From Calliopsis andreniformis (lineage: Eukaryota > Arthropoda > Insecta > Hymenoptera > Andrenidae), in the NCBI RefSeq assembly GCF_051401765.1, contig NW_027480505.1, positions 1,736,001 through 1,800,000 of the forward strand: a DNA stretch of 64,000 nt, in the 5' to 3' direction. Positions 52,806 through 64,000 of the stretch are shown here, in pieces (position 1 is the first letter of the stretch; the number at the start of each line of letters is the position of its first letter). The notes beneath the pieces were generated by a model. It worked only from the letters and a program-made list of their open reading frames with translations. It was not told the DNA's origin and ran no database searches. Position numbers and translations under genes: made by a program.

Positions 52806-54180
52806 ACGTAGAAATGACCATTACTTTCACACTGTTTGCTATTATTCATTTTATACGATGGAAAAGGTGTTGTATTTATATTGTATTTTATGCTTCTAGC
52901 GTTGACTGCTAAGGCCGTAGCTATTAGATGTGGCGGCGTAACGCCCTAGAGTGACGCCTACGTTGCCTGGAACGTAGAAATGACCATTACTTTCACAATG
53001 TTTCCAATTATTCATTTTATACGATGGAAAAACTGTTGTACTTATATTGTATTTTATTCTTATGGCGTTGAATTCTAAGTCCCTAGCTATGCGATCTGGT
53101 GGAGCAACGCCCTAGAGTGAAACCTAGGTTGCCCGGAACGTAGAAATTACCATAACTTTCACACTGGTAGGAATTATTCGTTTTATACGATGGAACAACT
53201 GTTCTATTTATTTTGTATTTCATGCTTCGGGCGTTGACTTCTAAGGCCCTAACTATTCAATCTGTTGTAACAACGCCCTATGGTGAAGCCTAGGTTGCCC
53301 GGAAAGTAGAAATGACTGTAACTTTCATACTGGTTGCAATTATTCTTTTTATACGATGGAAAAACTGTTGTATTTATATTGTATTTTATGCTTCTGGCGC
53401 TGACTTCTAGGGCACTAACTATTCGATCTGGTGGAGCAGCGCCCTAGGGTGAAGCCTAGGTTGCCGGGAACGTAGAAATGACCAGAACTTTCACACTGGT
53501 TGCTATTATTCGTTTTATACGATGGAGAAACTGTTATATTTATATTGTATTTTATGCTTCTGGCGTTGACTTCTATGGCCCTACCTACTCGATTTGGTGG
53601 AGCAACACCCTACAGTGAAGCCTAGGCTGTCAGAATCGTAGAAATGAACATAACTTTCACACGGGTAGCAATTATTCGTTTTATACAATGGAAAAACTGT
53701 TCTATTTATTTTGTATTTTATGCTCCCGGCGTTGACTTCTAAGGCCCTAACTATTCGATCTGGTGGAGCAACGCCCTAGAGTGAAGCCTAGGTTGCCCGG
53801 AAAGTAAAAATAACCACAACTTTCATACTTGTTGCAATTATTCGTTTTATACGATGGAAAAGCTGTTATATTTATATTGTATTTTATGCTTCTGGCGTTG
53901 ACTTCTTAGGCGCTAACTATTCGATCTGGTGGAGCGACGCCCTAGAGTGAAGCCTAGGTTGCCCAGAACGTAGAAATGACCATCACTTTCACACTGGTTG
54001 CAATTATTCCTGTTATACGATGGAAAAACTCTTGTATATTTATTGTATTTTATGCTTCGGGCGTTGACTTCCATGGCCCTACCTATTCGATTTGGTGGAG
54101 CAACACCCTACAGTGAAGCCTAGGTTGTCAGAAACGTAGAAATGAACATAACTTTCACACTGGTAGCAATTATTCGTTTC
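52806..54180. repeat. Block shared with 58015-59095 (offset 4980 bp)
   Basis: 53035-54115 matches 58015-59095 at exactly 4980 bp (30 monomers). Marks include gtccctagctatgcgatctg, gaaattaccataac, ctgttgtaacaacg, and cgctgacttctagggcac. Seen differences: tgctcccggcg near 53722 against tgcttccggcg near 58702, and gaccatcac near 53978 against gacaatcac near 58958. The leading monomer at about 52806 (gaaaaggtgttg) also occurs at 55308 and 57964, and in a variant form near 40708 and 42699. Confidence 0.85.
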
Positions 54181-55296
54181 ATACGATGGAGAAACTGTTA
54201 TATTTATATTGTATTTTATGCTTCTGGCGTTGTCTTCTATGGCCCTACCTATTCGATTTGGTGGAGCAACACCCTACAGTGAAGCCTAGGCTGTCAGAAA
54301 CGTAGAAATGGACATAACTTTCACACTGGTAGCAATTATTCGTTTTATACAATGGAAAAACTGTTCTATTTATTTTGTATTTTATGCTTCGGGCGTTGAC
54401 TTCTAAGGCCCTGACTATTCGATCTGGTGGAGCAACGCCCTAGAGTGAAGCCTAGGTTGCCCGGAACGTAGAAATGACCAGAACTTTCACACTGGTTGCT
54501 ATTATTCGTTTTATACGATGGAAAAACTGTTATATTTATATTGTACTTTATGCTTCTGGCGTTGATTTCTTAGGCCCTAAGTGTTCGATCTGGTGGAGCA
54601 ACGCCCTAGAGTGAAGCCTAGGTTGCCCGGAACGTGGAAATGATCATCACTTTCAATCTGGTTGCAATTAATCCTTTTATACGATGGAAAAACTGTTGCA
54701 TTTATATTGCATTTTATGCTTCGGGCGTTGACTTCTTAGACCCTAGCTATTCGATCTGGCGGAACGAAGCCCTAGAGTGAAGCCTAGGTTGCCCAGAACG
54801 TAGAAATGACCATCACTTTCACACTGGTTGCAATTATTCCTGTGATACGATGGAAAAACTCTTGTATATTTATTGTATTTTATGCTTCGGGCGTTGACTT
54901 CCATGGCCCTACCTATTCGATTTGATGGAGCAACACACTACAGTGAAGCCTAGGTTGTCAGAAACGTAGAAATGAACATAACTTTCACACTGGTAGCAAT
55001 TACTCGTTTTATACAATGGAAAAACTGTTCTATTTACTTTGTATTTTATGCTTCGGGCGTTGAATTCTAAGGACCTAACTATTCGATCTGGTGGAGCAAC
55101 GCCCTAGAGTGAAGCCTAGGTTGCCCGGAACGTAGAAATGACCAGAACTTTCACACTGGTTGCTATAATTCGTTTTATACGATGGAAAAACTGTTATATT
55201 CATATTGTATTTTATGCTTCTGGCGTTGACTTGTATGGCCCTACCTATTCGATTTGGTGGAGCAACACCCTACAGTGAAGCCTAGGTTGTCAGAAA
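54181..55296. repeat. Block repeated from about 48870-49985 (offset 5311 bp)
   Basis: The cgtggaaatgatcatc monomer is at 49323 and 54634; flanking monomers agree at the same offset (32 monomers minus one base). Marks: gtgatacgatgg, gatttgatggag, gaattctaaggacc, gacttgtatggcc. Confidence 0.82.
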
Positions 55297-55608
55297 CGTA
55301 GAAATGACCATTACTTTCACACTGTTTGCTATTATTCATTTTATACGATGGAAAAGGTGTTGTATTTATATTGTATTTTATGCTTCTAGCGTTGACTGCT
55401 AAGGCCGTAGCTATTAGATGTGGCGGCGTAACGCCCTAGAGTGACGCCTACGTTGCCTGGAACGTAGAAATGACCATTACTTTCACAATGTTTCCAATTA
55501 TTCATTTTATACGATGGAAAAACTGTTGTACTTATATTGTGTTTTATTCTTATGGCGTTGAATTCTAAGTCCCTAGCTATGCGATCTGGTGGAGCAACGC
55601 CCTAGAGT

Positions 55609-55774
55609 GAAACCTAGGTTGCCCGGAACGTAGAAATTACCATAACTTTCACACTGGTAGGAATTATTCGTTTTATACGATGGAACAACTGTTATATTTA
55701 TATTGTACTTTATGCTTCTGGCGTTGACTTCTTAGGCCCTAACTATTCAATCTGTTGTAACAACGCCCTATGGT
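55609..55774 (+). repeat. Mosaic monomer
   Basis: The first half (gaaattaccataac, ggtaggaattattcg, gatggaacaactgtt) is the monomer type seen at 53146. From about 55690 it reads tatatttatattgtacttt with cttaggccctaa, which is the type at about 54530. It then returns to the 53146 type (attcaatctgttgtaacaac, cctatgg) and is followed by cgtggaaatgatc, as after the 54530 type. At least three switches occur within about 110 bp, all in register. Confidence 0.75.
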
Positions 55775-57952
55775 GAAGCCTAGGTTGCCCGGAACGTGGA
55801 AATGATCATCACTTTCAATCTGGTTGCAATTAATCCTTTTATACGATGGAAAAACTGTTGCATTTATATTGCATTTTATGCTTCGGGCGTTGACTTCTTA
55901 GACCCTAGCTATTCGATCTGGCGGAACGAAGCCCTAGAGTGAAGCCTAGGTTGCCCAGAACGTAGAAATGACCATCACTTTCACACTGGTTGCAATTATT
56001 CCTGTGATACGATGGAAAAACTCTTGTATATTTATTGTATTTTATGCTTCGGGCGTTGACTTCCATGGCCCTACCTATTCGATTTGATGGAGCAACACAC
56101 TACAGTGAAGCCTAGGTTGTCAGAAACGTAGAAATGAACATAACTTTCACACTGGTAGCAATTACTCGTTTTATTCAATGGAAAAACTGTTCTATTTACT
56201 TTGTATTTTATGCTTCGGGCGTTGAATTCTAAGGCCCTAACTATTCGATCTGGTGTAGCAACGCCCTAGAGTGAAGCCTATGTTGCCCGGAAAGTAGAAA
56301 TAACCACAACTTTCATACTTGTTGCAATTATTCGTTTTAGACGATTGAAAAGCTGTTATATTTATATTGTATTTTATGCTTCTGGCGTGGACTTCTTAGG
56401 CCCTAACTATTCGATCTGGTGGAGCGACGCCCTAGAGTGAAGCCTAGGTTGCCCAGAACGTAGAAATGACCATCACTTTCACACAGGTTGCAATTATTCC
56501 TGTTATACGATGGAAAAACTCTTGTATATTTATTGTATTTTATGCTTCGGGCGTTGACTTCCATGGCCCTACCTATTCGAATTGGTGGAGCAACACCCTA
56601 CAGTGAAGCCTAGGTTGTCAGAAACGTAGAAATGAACATAACTTTCAAACTGGTAGCAATTATTCGTTTTATACAAAGGAAAAACTGTTCTATTTATTTT
56701 GTATTTTATGCTTCGGGCGTTGACTTCTAAGGCCCTAACTATTGGATCTGGAGGAGCAACGCCCTAGAGTGAAGCCTAGGTTGTCCGCAACGTAGAAATG
56801 ACCAGAACTTTCACACTGGTTGCTATTATTCGTTTTATACGATGGAGAAACTGTTATATTTATATTGTATTTTATGCTTCTGGCGTTGACTTCTATGGCC
56901 CTACCTATTCGATTTGGTGGAGCAACGCCCTACAGTGAAGCCTAGGCTGTCAGAAACGTAGAAATGAACATAACTTTCACACTGGTAGCAATTATTCATT
57001 TTATACAATGGAAAAACTGTTCTATTTATTTTGTATTTTATGCTTCGGGCGTTGACTTCTAAGGCCATAACTATTCGATCTGGTGGAGCAACGCCCTAGA
57101 GTGAAGCCTAGGTTGCCCGGAACGTAGAAATGACCAGAACTTTCACACTGGTTGCTATTATTCGTTTTATACGATGGAAAAACTGTTATATTTATATTGT
57201 ACTTTATGCTTCTGGCGTTGACTTCTTAGGCCCTAAGTGTTCGATCTGGTGGAGCAACGCCCTAGAGTGAAGCCTAGGTTGCCCGGAACGTGGAAATGAT
57301 CATCACTTTCAATCTGGTTGCAATTAATCCTTTTATACGATGGAAAAACTGTTGCATTTATATTGCATTTTATGCTTCGGGCGTTGACTTCTTAGACCCT
57401 AGCTATTCGATCTGGCGGAACGAAGCCCTAGAGTGAAGCCTAGGTTGCCCAGAACGTAGAAATGACCATCACTTTCACACTGGTTGCAATTATTCCTGTG
57501 ATACGATGGAAAAACTCTTGTATATTTATTGTATTTTATGCTTCGGGCGTTGACTTCCATGGCCCTACCTATTCGATTTGATGGAGCAACACACTACAGT
57601 GAAGCCTAGGTTGTCAGAAACGTAGAAATGAACATAACTTTCACACTGGTAGCAATTACTCGTTTTATACAATGGAAAAACTGTTCTATTTACTTTGTAT
57701 TTTATGCTTCGGGCGTTGAATTCTAAGGACCTAACTATTCGATCTGGTGGAGCAACGCCCTAGAGTGAAGCCTAGGTTGCCCGGAACGTAGAAATGACCA
57801 GAACTTTCACACTGGTTGCTATAATTCGTTTTATACGATGGAAAAACTGTTATATTCATATTGTATTTTATGCTTCTGGCGTTGACTTGTATGGCCCTAC
57901 CTATTCGATTTGGTGGAGTAACACCCTACAGTGAAGCCTAGGTTGTCAGAAA
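55775..57952. repeat. Recombined copies of the 48270-49985 region
   Basis: The cgtggaaatgatcatc monomer appears at 55796 and again at 57290 (1494 bp, nine monomers). 56237-57952 matches about 48270-49985 at an offset of 7967 bp (48 monomers minus one base), starting with ctggtgtagcaacg and gcctatgttgcccgg. Small differences are present, such as ggttgtccgcaacg at about 56780. Confidence 0.82.
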
Positions 57953-58098
57953 CGTAGAAATGACCATTACTTTCACACTGTTTGCTATTATTCATTTTAT
58001 ACGATGGAAAAGGTGTTGTACTTATATTGTATTTTATTCTTATGGCGTTGAATTCTAAGTCCCTAGCTATGCGATCTGGTGGAGCAACGCCCTAGAGT
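57933..58098 (+). repeat. Hybrid monomer at a unit junction
   Basis: The front, through gatggaaaaggtg, is the type at 52818. The back (tacttatattg, ttcttatggcgttgaattc) is the type that follows it in the other copy (52984). The switch is within a shared five-base stretch near 58015-58020. One monomer was lost by an in-register exchange between neighbours. Confidence 0.85.
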
Positions 58099-59095
58099 GA
58101 AACCTAGGTTGCCCGGAACGTAGAAATTACCATAACTTTCACACTGGTAGGAATTATTCGTTTTATACGATGGAACAACTGTTCTATTTATTTTGTATTT
58201 CATGCTTCGGGCGTTGACTTCTAAGGCCCTAACTATTCAATCTGTTGTAACAACGCCCTATGGTGAAGCCTAGGTTGCCCGGAAAGTAGAAATGACTGTA
58301 ACTTTCATACTGGTTGCAATTATTCTTTTTATACGATGGAAAAACTGTTGTATTTATATTGTATTTTATGCTTCTGGCGCTGACTTCTAGGGCACTAACT
58401 ATTCGATCTGGTGGAGCAGCGCCCTAGGGTGAAGCCTAGGTTGCCGGGAACGTAGAAATGACCAGAACTTTCACACTGGTTGCTATTATTCGTTTTATAC
58501 GATGGAGAAACTGTTATATTTATATTGTATTTTATGCTTCTGGCGTTGACTTCTATGGCCCTACCTACTCGATTTGGTGGAGCAACACCCTACAGTGAAG
58601 CCTAGGCTGTCAGAATCGTAGAAATGAACATAACTTTCACACGGGTAGCAATTATTCGTTTTATACAATGGAAAAACTGTTCTATTTATTTTGTATTTTA
58701 TGCTTCCGGCGTTGACTTCTAAGGCCCTAACTATTCGATCTGGTGGAGCAACGCCCTAGAGTGAAGCCTAGGTTGCCCGGAAAGTAAAAATAACCACAAC
58801 TTTCATACTTGTTGCAATTATTCGTTTTATACGATGGAAAAGCTGTTATATTTATATTGTATTTTATGCTTCTGGCGTTGACTTCTTAGGCGCTAACTAT
58901 TCGATCTGGTGGAGCGACGCCCTAGAGTGAAGCCTAGGTTGCCCAGAACGTAGAAATGACAATCACTTTCACACTGGTTGCAATTATTCCTGTTATACGA
59001 TGGAAAAACTCTTGTATATTTATTGTATTTTATGCTTCGGGCGTTGACTTCCATGGCCCTACCTATTCGATTTGGTGGAGCAACACCCTACAGTG
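58015..59095. repeat. Second copy of the 53035-54115 block
   Basis: About 6.5 monomers at offset 4980 from 53035. It ends where gcctaggttgcccgg replaces gcctaggttgtcag, and then continues with monomers like those near 37850-38100 and the ttaaattg junction type (about 59515). Confidence 0.85.
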
Positions 59096-61080
59096 AAGCC
59101 TAGGTTGCCCGGAACGTAGAAATGACCAGAACTTTCACACTGGTTGCTATTATTCGTTTTATACGATGGAAAAACTGTTATATTTATATTGTACTTTATG
59201 CTTCTGGCGTTGACTTCTTAGGCCCTAAGTGTTCGATCTGGTGGAGCAACGCCCTAGAGTGAAGCCTAGGTTGCCCGGAACGTAGAAATGATCATCACTT
59301 TCAAACTGGTTGCAATTAATCGTTTTATACGATGGAAAAACTGTTGTATTTATATTGCATTTTATGCTTCGGACGTAGACTTCTATGGCTGTACCTATTC
59401 GATCTGGTGGAGCAACACCCTACAGTGAAGCCTAGGTTGCCCGGAACGTAGATATGACCATTACCTTCACACAGGTTGCAATTATTCGTTTTCTACGATG
59501 GAAAAGCTGTTGTATTTAAATTGTATTTTCTGCTCCCGGTGTTGACTTCTTAGACCCTAACTATTCGATCTGGTGGAGCGACGCCCTAGAGTGAAGCCTA
59601 GGTTGCCCAGAACGTAGAAATGACCATCACTTTCACACTGGTTGCAATTATTCCTGTTATACGATGGAAAAACTCTTGTATATTTATTGTATTTTATGCT
59701 TCGGGCGTTGACTTCCATGGCCCTACCTATTCGATTGGGTGGAGCAACACCCTACAGTGAAGCCTAGGTTGTCAGAAACGTAGAAATGAACATAACTTTC
59801 ACACTGGTAGCAATTATTCGTTTTATACAATGGAAAAACTGTTCTATTTATTTTGTATTTTATGCTTCGGGCGTTGACTTCTAAGGCCCTAACTATTCGA
59901 TCTGGTGGAGCAACGCCCTAGAGTGAAGCCTAGGTTGCCCGCAACGTAGAAATGACCAGAACTTTCACACTGGTTGCTATTATTCGTTTTATACGATGGA
60001 GAAACTGTTATACTTATATTGTATTTTATGCTTCTGGCGTTGACTTCTATGGCCCTACCTATTCGATTTGGTGGAGCAACACCCTACAGTGAAGCCTAGG
60101 CTGACAGAAACGTAGAAATGAACATAACTTTCACACTGGTAGCAATTATTCGTTTTATACAATGGAAAAACTGTTCTATTTATTTTGTATTTTATGCTTG
60201 GGGCGTTGACTTCTAAGGCCCTAACTATTCGATCTGGTGGAGCAACGCCCTAGAGTGAAGCCTAGGTTGCCCGCAACGTAGAAATGACCAGAACTTTCAC
60301 ACTGGTTGCTATTATTCGTTTTATACGATGGAGAAACTGTTATATTTATATTGTATTTTATGCTTCTGGCGTTGACTTCTATGGCCCTACCTATTCGATT
60401 TGGTGGAGCAACACCCTACAGTGAAGCCTAGGCTGTCAGAAACGTAGAAATGAACATAACTTTCACACTGGTAGCAATTATTCGTTTTATACAATGGAAA
60501 AACTGTTCTATTTATTTTGTATTTTATGCTTCGGGCGTTGACTTCTAAGGCCCTAACTATTCGATCTGGTGGAGCAACGCCCTAGAGTGAAGCCTAGGTT
60601 GCCCGGAAAGTAGAAATAACCACAACTATCATACTTGTTGCTATTATTAGTTTTATACGATGGAGAAACTGTTATATTTATATTGTATTTTATGCTTCTG
60701 GCGTTGACTTCTATGGCCCTACCTATTCGATTTGGTGGAGCAACACCCTACAGTGAAGCCTAGGCTGACAGAAACGTAGAAATGAACATAACTTTCACAC
60801 TGGTAGCAATTATTCGTTTTATACAATGGAAAAACTCTTCTATTTATTTTGTATTTTATGCTTCGGGCGTTGACTTCTAAGGCCCTAACTATTCAATCTG
60901 TTGGAACAACGCCCTAGGGTGAAGCCTAGGTTGCCCGGAAAGTAGAAATAACCACAACTTTCATACTTGTTGCAATTATTCCTGTTATACGATGGAAAAG
61001 CTCTTGTATATTTATTGTATTTTATGCTTCGGGCGTTGACTTCCATGGCCCTACCTATTCGATTTGGTGGAGCAACACAC
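59096..61080. repeat. Five-monomer-unit remnants with a three-copy b-a' dimer
   Basis: Starts with monomers of the ccagaac and atcatcac types, then d and a types. At 59925, 60257 and 60589 a 332-bp dimer (b then a') occurs three times. The third first-monomer is itself a hybrid: it starts as type c (aaccacaactatc) and continues as type b (gatggagaaac). The last monomers resemble d and a types. Confidence 0.8.
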
Positions 61081-64000
61081 TACAGTGAAGCATAGGTCGC
61101 CAGGAACGTAGAAATGACCATCACTTTCACACTGGTAGCAATTATTCGTTTAATACAATGGAAAAACTGTTCTATTTATTTTGTATTTTATGCTTCGGGC
61201 GTTGACTTCTAAGGCCCTAACTATTCGATCTGGTGGAGCAACGCCCTAGAGTGAAGCCTAGGTTGCCCGGAACGTAGAAATGAACATAACTTTCACACTG
61301 GTTGCAATTACTCTTTTTATACAATGGAAAAACTGTTGTATCTATATTGTATTTTATGCTTCTGACGTTGACTTCTAAGGCCCTAACTATTCGATCTGGT
61401 GGAGCAACGCCCTAGATTGAAGACTGGGTTGCACGGAAAGTAGAAATGACCACAACTTTCACACTGTTTGCAATTATTCATTTTATACGATGGAAAAGAT
61501 GTTGTATTTATATTGTACTTTATGCTTCTGGCGTTGACTTCTTAGGCCCTAAGTGTACGATCTGGTGGAGCAACGCCCTAGAGTGAAGCCTAGGTTGCCC
61601 GGAACGTAGAAATGATCATCACTTTCAATCTGGTTGCAATTAATCCTTTTATACGATGGAAAAACTGTTGTATTTATATTGCATTTTATGCTTCGGGCGT
61701 AGGCTTCTATGGCCCTACCTATTCGATCTGATGGAGCAACGCCCTAGAGTGAAGCCTAGGTTGCCCGGAACGTAGAAATGAACATAACTTTCACACTGGT
61801 AGCAATTATTCGTTTTATACAATGGAAAAGCTGTTCTATTTATTTTGTATTTTATGCTTCTGGCGTTGACTTCTAAGGCCGCAGCTATTCGATGTGGTGG
61901 TACGACGCCCTAGAGTGAAGCCTAGGTTGCCCGGAACGTAGAAATGACCATAACATTCACACCCGTTGCAATTATTCATGCTATACGATGGAAAAACTGA
62001 TGCATTTTTATTGTATTTTATGCTTCTAGCGTTGGCTTCTAAGGCCGTAGCTATTAGATGTGGTGGAGTAACGCCCTAGAGTGACGCCTAGGATGCCTGG
62101 AACGTAGAAATGACCATTACTTTCAAATGTTTCCAATTATTCATTTTATACGATGGAAAAACTGTTGTACTTATATTGTATTTTATTCTTATGGCGTTGA
62201 ATTCTAAGTCCCTAGCTATGCGATCTGGTGGAGCAACGCCATAGAGTGAAACCAAGGTTTCCCGGAACGTAGAAATTACCATAACTTTCAAACTGGTAGC
62301 AATTATTCGATTTATACGATGGAACAGCTGTTCTATTTATTTTGTATTTTATGCTTCGGGCGTTGACTTCTAAGGCCCTAACTATTCAATCTGTTGGATC
62401 AACGCCCTAGGGCGAAGCCTAGGTTGTCAGAAACGTAGAAATTAACATAACTTTCAAACTGGTAGCAATTATTCATTTTATACAATGGAAAAACTGTTCT
62501 ACTTTTTTTGTATTTTATGCTTCGGGCGTTGACTTCTAAGGCCCTAACTATTCGATCTGGTGGAGCAACGCCCTAGAGTGAAGCCTAGGTTGCCCGGAAC
62601 GTAGAAATGACCATAACTTTCACACCGGTAGCAATTGTTCGTTTTATACGATGGAAAAACTGTTGTATTAATATTGCATTTTATGCAACTGGCGTTGACT
62701 TCTTAGGTCCTAACTACTCGATCGGGTGGAGTGATGCCTCACAGTTAATTCTAGGATACCCGAAACGTCGAAATTATCGTTACTTTCGCACTGGTTGCAA
62801 TTAGTCATGCTATACAATGGAAAAACTGTTGTACTTATACTGTATTTTATGCTTCTGGCGTTGACTTCTAAGGCCGCAGCTATTCGATGTGGTGGAGCAA
62901 CGCCCTAGAGTGATGCCTAGGTTGCCCGGAACGTAGAAATGCCCATTACTTTCACACTGGTTGCAATTATTAGTTTTATACGATGGAAAAACTGTTCTAT
63001 TTATTTTGTATTTTATGCTTCGGGCGTTGACTTCTAAGGCCCTAACTACTCAATCTGTTGGAGCAACGCCCTAGGGTGAAGCCTAGGTTGCCCGGAAAGT
63101 AGAAATGACCATACCTTTCATACTGGTTGCAATTATTTGTTTTATACGATGGAAAAGCTGTTGCATTTAAACCGTATTTTATGCTTCTGGCGTTGACTTC
63201 TTATGCCCTACCTATTCCATCTGGTGGAACAACGCCCTAGGGAGAAGCCTGGGTTGCCCGGAACGTAGAAATGACCATAACATTCACACCGGTAGCAATT
63301 ATTCGTTTTATACGATGGAAAAACTGTTCTATTTATTTTGTATTTTATGCTTCGGGCGTTGACTTCTAAGGCCCTAACTATTCGATCTGGTGGAGCAACG
63401 CCCTAGAGTGAAGCCTAGGTTGCCCGGAACGTAGAAATGACCAGAACTTTCACACTGGTTGCTATTATTCGTTTTATACGATGGAAAAACTGTTATATTT
63501 ATATTGTATTTTATGCTTCTGGCGTTGACTTCTTATGCCCTAACTTTTCGATCTGGTGGTACAACGCCCTAGAGTGAAGCCTAGGTTGCCCGGAACGTAG
63601 AAATGCCCATTACTTTCACACTGGTTGCAATTATCAGTTTTATACGGTTGAAAAACTGTTCTATTTATTTTGTATTTTATGCTTCGGGCGTTGACTTCTT
63701 AGGCCCTAACTATTTGATCTGTTGGAGCAACGCCCTAGGGTGAAGCCTAGGGTGCCCGGAAAGTGGAAATGACCATAACTTTCATAATGGTTGCAATTAT
63801 TCGTTTTATATGATGGAAAAACTGTTGTATTTATACCGTATTTTAAGCTTCTGGCGTTGACTTCTTATGCCGTAACTATTCCATCTGGTGGAACAGCGCC
63901 CCAGAGTGAAGCCTACGCTGCCCGGAACGTAGAAATGACCATTACTTTCAAACTGGTTGCAATTATTGCTGTTATATGATGGAAATGCTGTTGTATTTTT
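61081..64000. repeat. Right-edge diverged monomers
   Basis: About 17.5 monomers with no tandem multi-monomer unit. Recognisable relatives are present: a shortened copy of the atgtttccaattattc monomer at about 62118 (one base missing in ctttcaaatg), a diverged type T monomer near 62733 (gttaattctaggatacccg), and a ccataccttt monomer at about 63107. The final 93 bases (63908-64000) are a monomer cut by the window edge. Confidence 0.78.

Larger units (their letters stand above)
1..64000. repeat. Continuous satellite DNA array, 166-bp monomer
   Basis: The window is entirely head-to-tail copies of one monomer. I set the monomer start at the gaagcctagg motif; starts checked at 10, 1503, 5654, 10468, 20092, 30054, 40013, 49966, 60091 and 63908 all fall on multiples of 166 from position 10, with a slowly growing deficit that reaches 12 bases. 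That gives 385 whole monomers plus a 9-base piece at the left edge and a 93-base piece at the right edge. All copies have the same orientation. Because 166 = 3x55+1, reading from one monomer to the next shifts frame, so a long reading frame would have to be open in all three frames of the monomer; the longest open stretches are about 85 codons. Such arrays are usual in centromeric or pericentromeric heterochromatin; that location is inferred, not seen. The family is not one I recognise. Confidence 0.98.

Noticed and set aside
62088..63979. Short open frames of 62-67 codons near the right edge
   Set aside because: Each spans one or two satellite monomers and has no support beyond being open.
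1..64000. Telomere-like CCCTAA hexamer in ggccctaac
   Set aside because: Only one hexamer per monomer, never in tandem; not telomeric repeat.
1..64000. tRNA internal promoter B-box resemblance (gttcgatctgg in some monomers)
   Set aside because: No A-box at a suitable distance, no cloverleaf, and most monomers read attcgatctgg or attcgatttgg; chance similarity.
1..64000. CRISPR array
   Set aside because: Direct repeats are contiguous 166-bp units with no unique spacers, and no cas-like genes; the pattern is satellite DNA.
1..64000. Transposable element insertion
   Set aside because: Monomer phase is unbroken and every line of sequence is recognisable as monomer; no terminal repeats, poly-A tail or target-site duplication.
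5..64000. CCTAGG palindrome (monomer 5-10) as a protein site or cleavage hot spot
   Set aside because: Six-base palindrome present in most monomers simply as part of the consensus; the duplication junctions I could place do not fall on it.

Overview
The whole 64,000-base window is one uninterrupted array of a satellite DNA with a 166-bp monomer, all copies in the same orientation. I found no protein-coding gene, RNA gene, transposon, CRISPR array or unique sequence. Counting from the first complete monomer (position 10) to the last monomer start (position 63908) gives 385 monomers with a mean of 165.97 bp. The monomer phase drifts by only about 12 bases over the window, so nothing longer than a few bases is inserted anywhere. 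My hand consensus is about 41% G+C (68 of 166). This pattern (nucleosome-scale monomer, one orientation, higher-order repeats, no genes) is typical of centromeric or pericentromeric heterochromatin in a eukaryote. I do not recognise the satellite family and cannot name the species.

Layout. (1) 1-1336: diverged monomers without clear multi-monomer order. (2) 1337-2000: a recent dimer duplication. (3) 2001-21614: a modular higher-order domain built from three blocks that I call P (15 monomers), X (14) and Q (15). The order is P'(-1)-X'(-6)-P-X-Q-X-Q-q-P-x. The X-Q unit is 29 monomers, 4,812 bp, and occurs twice in tandem almost without change (8144-12955 and 12956-17767). (4) 21586-28141: mostly diverged monomers with small local duplications, including a 332-bp dimer in three copies. 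(5) 28142-46500: a second domain whose landmark is a diverged monomer type T, recurring at 2822, 2987, 2822, 4813, 1991 and 1490 bp. A five-monomer (830-bp) unit lies between landmarks, and there is a 1991-bp tandem duplication at 39950-43931. (6) 46500-59095: long duplications of 17-30 monomers (3485/2821 bp in tandem, and blocks recurring at 4980, 5311 and 7967 bp). (7) 59100-61080: remnants of the five-monomer unit, including a three-copy dimer run. (8) about 61080-64000: diverged monomers again.

How it behaves. Every repeat offset I measured is an integer number of monomers to within a few bases. Several junctions fall inside a monomer yet keep the phase, so the array has changed by register-preserving unequal exchange or conversion rather than by random breakage. 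The monomer holds a 17-bp segment that matches 7 of 9 core positions of the mammalian CENP-B box. That site is intact in some monomer types and lost in others in a regular order. Whether anything binds it is unknown.
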